A stretch of 5,286 nucleotides of DNA from Clostridia bacterium. GTDB lineage: Bacteria; Bacillota_A; Clostridia; Christensenellales; CAG-138. Position numbers and translations under genes: made by a program. The DNA is taken from NCBI GenBank assembly GCA_017556125.1, contig JAFZCW010000030.1:1-5286 (forward strand), in the 5' to 3' direction. Shown one piece after another: positions 1 through 5,286 of the stretch (positions within the stretch are counted from its first letter, which is position 1; each line of letters starts with the position of its first letter). Under the pieces are notes generated by a model. It did no database searches and had not been told where the DNA came from. It saw only the letters and a program-made list of their open reading frames with translations.

Positions 1-398
1 AACAGTCCCGCGTTGATATTGTCCGCATGGCGTGCGCTCTTATCCTTGAACTGCGTCATCCGGTTCAGTTCGCCCATATAGGTGTTGCAGTTCAGCACCC
101 AGGTCAGCATGACATGCTCCGGGACCGAAGACTGAACGAAAAGCGTCGATTTCTCCGGATCGATTCCGCAGGCCATGAAAAGGGCCGCGGTCTCCACGCT
201 TCTTCTGCGCAGTTCCGCCGCTTCCTGGCGTACGGTGATGGCATGCATGTCCGCAACCATATAGAAGGAATCAAATTCCTCCTGCATGGCGACAAAATTC
301 TTGAGCGCGCCGAGATAATTGCCGAGCGTCAGCCTGCTTGTCGGCTGGATGCCGCTCAGTACGGTTTTTCTCTGTTCTGTTTTTGCTGTCGATTCCAT
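1..398 (-). CDS. trpS: Tryptophan--tRNA ligase, N-terminal part (runs off left edge)
   Basis: TrpS activates tryptophan with ATP and loads it onto tRNA-Trp in the cytoplasm. The 132 visible residues hold the start of the class I Rossmann catalytic domain: VLSGIQPT at residues 13-20, then the HIGH-equivalent [12 protein letters not shown] from residue 24, MHAITV at 51-56, and MTQFKDKS near 114-121, followed by DNINAGL, all family hallmarks. The family is usually about 320-340 residues, so about 200 residues, including the KMSKS loop, lie beyond the edge. The ATG at 398 is chosen because AGGA (407-410) precedes it by 8 bases and because the extension before SGIQP is short, as is usual. The gene starts only 48 bases after the RNase P RNA. 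No promoter or T-box leader is visible in that gap, so it may depend on read-through from rnpB or on a promoter inside it. No defects are seen. Identity is secure; regulation is not. Confidence 0.95.
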   Translation of the reverse strand, partial: MESTAKTEQRKTVLSGIQPTSRLTLGNYLGALKNFVAMQEEFDSFYMVADMHAITVRQEAAELRRRSVETAALFMACGIDPEKSTLFVQSSVPEHVMLTWVLNCNTYMGELNRMTQFKDKSARHADNINAGL

Positions 399-416
399 GT
401 GTCCGTTCCTGCTTCT

Positions 417-432
417 GCGGGCGTCCGCCCGC
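417..432 (-). promoter_or_regulatory. Perfect GC hairpin in the rnpB-trpS gap
   Basis: A 6-bp inverted repeat made only of G and C (arms 417-422 and 427-432, 4-base loop) lies 18 bases upstream of the trpS start codon. It is not followed by a T-run on either strand. The only T-run, read on the minus strand, is at 446-442 and precedes it. It is therefore not a standard intrinsic terminator. In the transcript it would form a stable small stem between the RNase P RNA 3' end and the trpS ribosome binding site. It could mark or block 3' processing of rnpB or influence trpS expression. The structure is visible; its role is a guess. Confidence 0.35.
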
Positions 433-446
433 TCGTGATATAAAAA

Positions 447-790
447 GTGCGAGTAAGCCGTAAGCCGAGTTCTGTCAAAGGACGACCATCTATCTCTGGC
501 CCAACGTTGCCGATGGGCTCATGCGATTATCGGGAGCGTAGCGGGCAGCTATTAAATGCTCTCATTTCAATCTTGCACCGGGTGGGGTTTACATAACGGT
601 CAAGTCGCCAAGCCGCTGGTGAGCTCTTACCTCGCCTTTCCATCCTTACCTGCCATACGGCAGGCGGTATCTCTCTGTTGCACTTTCCTTGGAGTCGCCT
701 CCACCGGGTATTACCCGGCACCCTGCCCTGCGGTGCTCGGACTTTCCTCCCCGCACATGGTAATGAGGGGCAGCCGTCTGTCTTACTCGC
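447..790 (-). ncRNA. rnpB: RNase P RNA, bacterial class A
   Basis: This is the catalytic RNA that, with RnpA protein, removes 5' leaders from precursor tRNAs. Read on the minus strand, the ends pair as helix P1: GCGAGTAAG (790-782) with CTTACTCGC (457-449). The conserved core follows in order: GAGGAAAGTCCGAGC; a P8-type hairpin CCGGGT/ACCCGG; a P9-like GGAG-GCGA-CTCC stem with GNRA loop; GTGCAACAGAGAGA; a P12 stem CCTGCC/GGCAGG (649-664); GGTAAGAGCTCACC; AAACCCCACCCGG; GATGGTCGTCC; and CAGAACTCGGCTTA near the 3' end. The order matches the class A (E. coli-like) fold, with P16 (GAGC/GCUC) and P17 (UAGC/GCUA) stems and none of the class B landmarks. Length is about 344 bases. A T5 run (446-442) directly follows the P1 3' strand and may help termination. 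The 5' end is placed by P1 pairing and could be off by a few bases. The L15 loop looks unusual (see findings). Confidence 0.96.
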
Positions 791-802
791 AAAACATTTT
801 TC

Positions 803-831
803 TTTATTCTGTTATAGTTCGCTGCTGTACA
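803..831 (-). promoter_or_regulatory. Weak candidate promoter for rnpB
   Basis: On the minus strand, TGTACA (831-826) and AATAAA (808-803) are separated by 17 bases, and each matches 4 of 6 consensus positions. The -10 ends 12 bases before the P1-defined RNA end, slightly long. A second -10-like hexamer, TATAAC (816-811), lies further upstream without a convincing -35. Both overlap the end of the zinc-ribbon gene. rnpB may instead be transcribed from the promoter at 1594-1622. Low confidence. Confidence 0.2.
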
Positions 832-1534
832 GTATCCTTCCGCAGTTTTCGCATTCTATGACGGCGTCCCTTGCGGAAAGCCGTTTCAGCATCACCATCG
901 GAAGGGACATGTTGCATCCGCTGCACTTCCCTCCGACGACCGGCACCACCGGCTGCGCGTAATGCTGCCTTCCCTTCTGGTATTTTTTGAACAGCTCGGC
1001 GTCGATGCCTTTCTCGATTTCGGAAAGTTCCGCGTCGATCGCTTTGATGGCGTCCGCGCTGTCCGCTCTTTCCTTCTCAACCGTGACCTTGATCTGATCA
1101 AATTCCTTCTTTGCGTTTCTGGCGACAAGGTTCGTCTTCTGATACTCTTCCTTTGTCTTTTCCACTTCCGCCTGGATCCGTTTCACCTCGCGGATCACCT
1201 GGGCGATTTCCTTCGAGAGTTTCTCGATATCCTTCCGAAGCTCCGTCATTTCCTCGCCGGTGCTTTCCTCATCGTTCCGAATCGTATCCAGCTCGCCGGA
1301 CTCCAGATCGATTCTGTTCTTCAGTTTCTCGAAAAGATCCCTATATTTCGCAAGCCTCGCAGCTTTTTCCGCGATTTCATCATTGAGTTTCTGATTGGTG
1401 GCCTGCTGATTCTTTAACTGCGTATAGAGACGGTTGTATTTCTGCCTCGCAGGTGTGGACCGGAGGGTCTGCTCCAGATCCTGCTTCTTCTGTTCCGTCT
1501 GCTGGTAAAGCAGAAGTGTATCCAGTTTGCTCAT
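812..1534 (-). CDS. Coiled-coil C4 zinc-ribbon protein (COG1579/DUF164 type)
   Basis: This 240-residue cytoplasmic protein has two parts. Residues 10 to about 185 are a charged, Lys/Glu/Gln-rich heptad-like helix typical of a long coiled coil. Residues 200-240 form a zinc ribbon with two CxxC pairs (Cys204/Cys207 in KCSGCNMSLP, Cys228/Cys231 in CENCGRILY). This is the architecture of the COG1579 C4-type zinc-ribbon family, commonly annotated as a putative nucleic-acid-binding protein. Its biochemical role is not established. Length and all four cysteines fit an intact family member. An ATG at 1552 is in frame, but the strong GAGGGGAG ribosome site (1550-1543) would then lie inside the gene. 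The ATG at 1534, 8 bases after that site, is the better start and gives MSKLDTLLLYQQ. The gene has its own SigA promoter upstream and stops 21 bases before the RNase P RNA, a neighbour it also has in other Firmicutes. No signal peptide or membrane segment is seen. Confidence 0.9.
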   Translation of the reverse strand: MSKLDTLLLYQQTEQKKQDLEQTLRSTPARQKYNRLYTQLKNQQATNQKLNDEIAEKAARLAKYRDLFEKLKNRIDLESGELDTIRNDEESTGEEMTELRKDIEKLSKEIAQVIREVKRIQAEVEKTKEEYQKTNLVARNAKKEFDQIKVTVEKERADSADAIKAIDAELSEIEKGIDAELFKKYQKGRQHYAQPVVPVVGGKCSGCNMSLPMVMLKRLSARDAVIECENCGRILYSSEL

Positions 1535-1557
1535 GCCGTTCTCTCCCCTCATAGCTT

Positions 1558-1585
1558 GCCTTTCCGACCATGACGATAAAAAGGC
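1558..1585 (-). promoter_or_regulatory. Short inverted repeat in the 5' leader of the zinc-ribbon gene
   Basis: Arms GCCTTT (1585-1580) and AAAGGC (1563-1558) could pair across a 16-base loop. They begin right at the predicted transcription start and end 8 bases before the GAGGGGAG ribosome site. The stem is only 6 bp with an A/T-rich inner half, so it may be chance or a modest mRNA-stabilising 5' hairpin. No known riboswitch consensus is recognised in the roughly 53-base leader. Confidence 0.25.
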
Positions 1586-1593
1586 TAAATTTT

Positions 1594-1622
1594 ATTATAC
1601 ATCATCCCGATACCCGTGTAAA
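1594..1622 (-). promoter_or_regulatory. SigA-type promoter upstream of the zinc-ribbon gene
   Basis: On the minus strand, a -35 box TTTACA (1622-1617, 5 of 6 consensus) and a perfect -10 box TATAAT (1599-1594) are separated by exactly 17 bases. A TG one base before the -10 box gives a GTATAATA context. The predicted transcript starts near 1587, leaving about 53 bases of leader. It sits in the only substantial gap between protein genes, after trmK. It should drive the zinc-ribbon gene and possibly rnpB and trpS behind it. Confidence 0.85.
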
Positions 1623-1633
1623 TTGATACCGGC

Positions 1634-2341
1634 TCACTTTCCATCTTCGAAATCAGCGCGCGCAAGAAGATCCAGCTGTGCGCGGAGCCTCTTCTCCCCG
1701 CCGGAACCCGCGGCCTCCTCCATCCGCTTTCTGAGACGCCGCATCAGGAACCTCAGATATTCCCGGTACAGCGGGTCCCGGTCCTCGTAGGAACGGTAGC
1801 CGATGGAAAACAGTCCTTCGGGAAATCCAGGGGGCAGCCTGTCCGGTATTCCGTCCTTCCTGACGGAAAATACCTGATAATACCGTCCGCCTTCCTTTGC
1901 GATCCGGTCGGAAACCGTTCTGTATCCGTTCCGGAACAGGTATTCGCGGAGTTCTTCCGTCCCCGACATCGGCTGCAGAACGGCCGTCCCGGCTCCCCCG
2001 AGAGGTTCTTCCGCACGGTCCAGGATGTCGCGAATCAGTTCCCCGCCCATACCGCAGATAAACAGGGTATCCGGCCGGATGCCGCTCAGCGCCTGCAGTC
2101 CGTCTCCGCACACGCACATGACGCGTTCCGAAAGGCCTTCCTCTTCCGCCAGGAGTTCCGCTTTCTTCAGGGAAGACCGGCTGATATCCGTGGCAATGCC
2201 CTTCATCCCTGGGTACCGGGAAAGCAGCCAGCAGATCAGCTGACCGTGATCGCTTCCGATATCCGCTATCAGGGAGGGCACCGGATCGTTCCCGATCAGC
2301 GACGCCGCCATCATCAGCCTCGGTTTCAGCTTCACCAACAT
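1634..2341 (-). CDS. trmK: tRNA (adenine22-N1)-methyltransferase TrmK
   Basis: TrmK uses S-adenosylmethionine to make m1A22 in the D-arm region of certain tRNAs. The Rossmann methyltransferase core shows the SAM glycine motif ADIGSDHGQL (residues 26-35), acidic Asp52 in TDIS at the end of strand 2, CGDGLQAL (78-85), and the family signature ICGMGGELI (95-103). LQPM (122-125) and EGGRYYQVFSV (150-160) follow. A helical, charged C-terminal tail (about 185-234) matches the coiled-coil tail of the family. Length, about 235 residues, is normal, so the gene looks intact. It follows mnmA by 4 bases. The start is uncertain. The ATG at 2341 lies just one base after the AGGAG ribosome site (2347-2343), too close for normal initiation. 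GTG at 2335 (7-base spacing) or TTG at 2338 (4-base spacing) would fit better and shorten the protein by two or one residues. Function is assigned by motif resemblance; confidence is high for the family. Confidence 0.9.
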   Translation of the reverse strand: MLVKLKPRLMMAASLIGNDPVPSLIADIGSDHGQLICWLLSRYPGMKGIATDISRSSLKKAELLAEEEGLSERVMCVCGDGLQALSGIRPDTLFICGMGGELIRDILDRAEEPLGGAGTAVLQPMSGTEELREYLFRNGYRTVSDRIAKEGGRYYQVFSVRKDGIPDRLPPGFPEGLFSIGYRSYEDRDPLYREYLRFLMRRLRKRMEEAAGSGGEKRLRAQLDLLARADFEDGK

Positions 2342-2342
2342 A

Positions 2343-2345
2343 CTC

Positions 2346-2347
<2 letters not shown>
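2343..2347 (-). promoter_or_regulatory. Ribosome binding site that questions the trmK ATG
   Basis: AGGAG overlaps the TAG stop codon of mnmA (2348-2346). It leaves one base to the ATG at 2341, four to TTG at 2338 and seven to GTG at 2335. Usual spacing is about 5-9 bases, which favours the GTG. The overlap with the upstream stop suggests coupled reinitiation after mnmA. Confidence 0.6.
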
Positions 2348-3449
<1,102 letters not shown>

Positions 3450-3653
3450 TTACAGAATCTCCTCAACGGAAAGCACATCGTATCCCGCGTCTTCCACCGC
3501 TTTCTTCAGGGAATCCGCAGCCCCGGCAAACTTTGCCTCCGCCTTTCCGATCTCCACATTCAGATCCTCCGCACCTGCTGCTTCCAGCGCATCCTTCACG
3601 CGCTTCACGCAGTGCTGGCAGCCCATACCGTCAATTTTCATCAGATAACGCAT
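3450..3653 (-). CDS. Small HMA-domain (CopZ-like) metal-binding protein
   Basis: This 67-residue protein is one heavy-metal-associated domain with the ferredoxin-like beta-alpha-beta-beta-alpha-beta pattern. MRYLMKIDGM leads into the metal-binding loop GMGCQHC (residues 9-15, Cys12 and Cys15). It continues with VKRVKDALEAAG, LNVEIGKAEAKF and SLKKAVEDAGYDVLSVEEI. Free-standing members such as CopZ carry Cu(I) to copper ATPases, but no copper exporter or copper regulator gene is visible here. The gene starts 4 bases after the recD2 stop. Its TAA touches the ATG of mnmA, and the mnmA ribosome site lies inside its last codons, so the two should be translationally coupled. Its own ribosome site AAGGAGAGG (3673-3665) is 11 bases from the ATG, slightly long. 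A second ATG at codon 5 would cut into the first strand and is unlikely. Fold and metal loop are clear. Metal identity and a link to MnmA are open. Confidence 0.9.
   Translation of the reverse strand: MRYLMKIDGMGCQHCVKRVKDALEAAGAEDLNVEIGKAEAKFAGAADSLKKAVEDAGYDVLSVEEIL
3458..3464 (-). promoter_or_regulatory. mnmA ribosome binding site inside the HMA gene
   Basis: GAGGAGA lies 8 bases before the mnmA ATG and within the last codons (Glu-Glu-Ile region) of the HMA gene. Ribosomes finishing the HMA protein must pass over or sit on this site, so expression of the two proteins should be coupled. Confidence 0.75.
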
Positions 3654-3657
3654 GTTT

Positions 3658-5286
3658 TCAGTTTCCTCTCCTTAAAAAATCCGCCTCAATCAGGCATTGC
3701 TTCAAAGATGTATACCGTCTTGTCGACCGGTTGTTCTGCACCATCTGCCGGATCGTTTCCGCCCGTCCGATACACCAGACCTGTTTTTTGGCCCTCGTGA
3801 CCGCCGTGTACAGAAGATTCCGCGTCAGAAGGAGCGGCGTTCCCCCGCAGAGCGGAAGGATCACGTTCCGAAATTCGCTTCCCTGGCTCTTATGAATGGA
3901 AATACAGTACGCAAGGTCAAGGGAATCCGCCGTATCGTAATCATATTCGGCAATTCTTCCGTCGTCAAAAAGCACCGTGATCCGACGCGCGTTCGGTTCC
4001 ACCGCATGGATCGTTCCGAGATCCCCGTTAAAAGCGCCCGCTCCTTCCGTCATGCGTCCGGCCGCGTCCTGCCTGATCCAGGGGACCTTGTAGTCGTTGC
4101 GCATCTGCATCACTTTGTCGCCTTCACGGAATACGGTCTCGCCGAATACCTGTTCCCGCTTCCCGACGGATTTCGGATTGAGCGCGTCCTGAAGCACTTT
4201 ATTCAGGTTCCGGACGCCGAGCGTTCCCTTCTTCATGGGAACAAGCACCTGCAGCTCAAGAAGAACGGATTCGTCTTCCGTGTTCTTTCTTGCGTCACGG
4301 CACATGGAAACGACTCTGTCAAGCACCGCGTCCGGAGATTCCATCGGCTCAAATCGGAAATCCGATTCCGGATGATCCAGAAACGGCATCTCGCCCCGGT
4401 TGATCCTGTAGGCGTTCGTAATGATATAGCTCTCCTGCTTCTGACGGAAGATCTCCTTCAGCCGGACCGTGCGTACCACGCCGCTGTCGATAATGTTCCG
4501 TAGAACATCGCCGCAGCCCACCGGAGGAAGCTGATCCGCGTCCCCGACAAGCAGCATCCTGGTCCCCGGCGCGGTTGCCTTCAGCAGCGCATGCATCAGG
4601 GGAACATCCACCATGGACACTTCATCCACAATGATCATGTCCGTCAGGATCGGGTTCTCTTCATTCCTCGAGAAGCCTTCTCCCGGAATGAATTCGAGAA
4701 GCCGGTGAATCGTTTTCGCCTCGTATCCGGTCGCTTCGGACATGCGCTTTGCCGCTCTTCCCGTCGGCGCGCAGAGAACGAAATCCATCTGCATTTCATG
4801 GAGCGCAGCCGTAATGCAACGGATGATCGTCGTTTTGCCGGTGCCGGGTCCTCCGGTGATGACCAGCAGTCCTTCTTCCATCGCGGCATGTACCGCTTCC
4901 TTCTGCTGCGGGGCAAGCTCAAACGGCATCCAGGCCTGCTCGGCAGCCATTTCAAGAAACGGATTGCGGACCGGTTTTTCCATCAGGCGGGAAAGCCGCT
5001 GTGCGATTCCGGTCTCCGCCCGGAACAGCCACGGCAGAAAGACCGTCTCATGCTCTTCCACCTGCTGTGAAACCAGCTCACCTCTGGAAATCATGGAATC
5101 CAGCGCGTCGGATACCGGCACTTCCTCCACGCCGAGCATTGATTCCGCCGTCTGCACGAGCGTCTCGCGCGGAAGACATGTGTGCCCGTATTCGTTTCTG
5201 GCCTCGTTCAGGGCATAGTAGATCCCCGCGGAGATCCTTGCCCTCGAATCCGCTGAAAAACCGGGAACGTTCTGTGCGATGCGGTC
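3658..5286 (-). CDS. recD2: RecD2-type ATP-dependent DNA helicase, C-terminal 542 residues (runs off right edge)
   Basis: RecD2 is a superfamily 1B 5'-3' DNA helicase found in bacteria without RecBC partners. It acts in DNA repair and replication-fork maintenance. The reading frame is open to the window edge, so the gene enters from the right. The first visible residues, from DRIAQN through SAGIYYALNEARNEYGHTCLP, match the region just before the helicase core. Counting from the edge: Walker A TGGPGTGKTT (144-153), motif Ia APTGRAAKRM (173-182), Walker B IIVDEVSMVD (218-227), motif III LLVGDADQLPPVG (245-257), motif IV-like VRLKEIFRQ (274-282), motif V ISIHKSQGSEF (462-472) and motif VI LLYTAVTRAKKQV (491-503). 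All are intact. Full-length relatives have about 715-800 residues, so roughly 200 N-terminal residues, including the helix-hairpin-helix region, are missing from view. A GTG at 5157 is an internal valine, not a start. It heads the operon seen here, four bases before the HMA gene. Confidence 0.95.
   Translation of the reverse strand, partial: DRIAQNVPGFSADSRARISAGIYYALNEARNEYGHTCLPRETLVQTAESMLGVEEVPVSDALDSMISRGELVSQQVEEHETVFLPWLFRAETGIAQRLSRLMEKPVRNPFLEMAAEQAWMPFELAPQQKEAVHAAMEEGLLVITGGPGTGKTTIIRCITAALHEMQMDFVLCAPTGRAAKRMSEATGYEAKTIHRLLEFIPGEGFSRNEENPILTDMIIVDEVSMVDVPLMHALLKATAPGTRMLLVGDADQLPPVGCGDVLRNIIDSGVVRTVRLKEIFRQKQESYIITNAYRINRGEMPFLDHPESDFRFEPMESPDAVLDRVVSMCRDARKNTEDESVLLELQVLVPMKKGTLGVRNLNKVLQDALNPKSVGKREQVFGETVFREGDKVMQMRNDYKVPWIRQDAAGRMTEGAGAFNGDLGTIHAVEPNARRITVLFDDGRIAEYDYDTADSLDLAYCISIHKSQGSEFRNVILPLCGGTPLLLTRNLLYTAVTRAKKQVWCIGRAETIRQMVQNNRSTRRYTSLKQCLIEADFLRRGN

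Noticed and set aside
399..446. A T-box leader or intrinsic terminator between rnpB and trpS.
   Set aside because: A T-box needs far more than 48 bases. The hairpin at 417-432 is not followed by a T-run in either direction, so a standard terminator is not supported.
453..466. Tandem repeat GTAAGCC-GTAAGCC.
   Set aside because: It is explained by the conserved CGGCTTA element and the P1 3' strand of RNase P RNA lying side by side, not by a mobile or regulatory repeat.
556..962. Overlapping plus-strand open frames across the rnpB region.
   Set aside because: They coincide with the highly conserved RNase P RNA and the tail of the zinc-ribbon gene. Nothing supports translation.
962..1417. A 151-codon plus-strand open frame rich in Leu, Phe and Asp.
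   Set aside because: It is the complement of the coiled-coil coding region. Lys/Glu-rich codons read backwards as Phe/Leu, which gives a false membrane-like look.
1605..1632. Two copies of GGTATC on the minus strand after trmK, considered as an operator or direct repeat.
   Set aside because: Six bases repeated once is within chance, and they overlap or flank the promoter without clear symmetry.
3697..4503. A 268-codon plus-strand open frame.
   Set aside because: It is fully antisense to the helicase core of recD2 and has no recognisable motif or ribosome site of its own.
3658..5157. recD2 beginning at a GTG at 5157.
   Set aside because: The frame is open for 43 more codons to the window edge, and those residues match the RecD2 family. 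The GTG is an internal valine.

Overview
The window is a compact block of housekeeping genes, all on the minus strand. It reads best as a chromosomal segment of a fairly GC-rich Bacillota (Firmicutes), probably Clostridia or a relative rather than Bacilli. The reasons are a class A RNase P RNA (Bacilli usually carry class B), a RecD2-type helicase next to mnmA, a Firmicutes-type TrmK, strong AGGAG-type ribosome binding sites and a canonical SigA promoter. The genus cannot be fixed from this sequence. I see no insertion sequences, phage genes, CRISPR arrays or attachment sites.

In transcription order (high to low coordinates), the window opens inside recD2, whose N-terminus lies beyond the right edge (3658-5286). 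It is followed almost without gaps by a 67-residue heavy-metal-associated (HMA) protein (3450-3653), mnmA (2346-3449) and trmK (1634-2341). Junctions of 4, 0 and 4 bases point to one translationally coupled operon whose promoter is outside the window. After trmK comes a gap of about 100 bases with a well-formed SigA promoter (1594-1622). This drives a coiled-coil C4 zinc-ribbon protein of the COG1579/DUF164 type (812-1534). The class A RNase P RNA gene rnpB (447-790) follows closely. Only 48 bases after rnpB, trpS begins (398) and runs off the left edge.

The theme is tRNA biology. RNase P matures tRNA 5' ends, MnmA thiolates the wobble uridine U34, TrmK methylates A22 in the D-arm region, and TrpS charges tRNA-Trp. 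RecD2 is a DNA-repair helicase that often neighbours mnmA in Firmicutes. The HMA protein is the unexpected member of the operon, and the zinc-ribbon protein has no settled function.

I do not see a clearly new biological system. The points most worth a second look are: the HMA protein locked between recD2 and mnmA; an extra cysteine two residues after the catalytic cysteine of MnmA; an apparently altered tRNA-CCA-binding loop in the RNase P RNA; the trmK start-site conflict; and trpS sitting directly behind rnpB with no room for a T-box leader.
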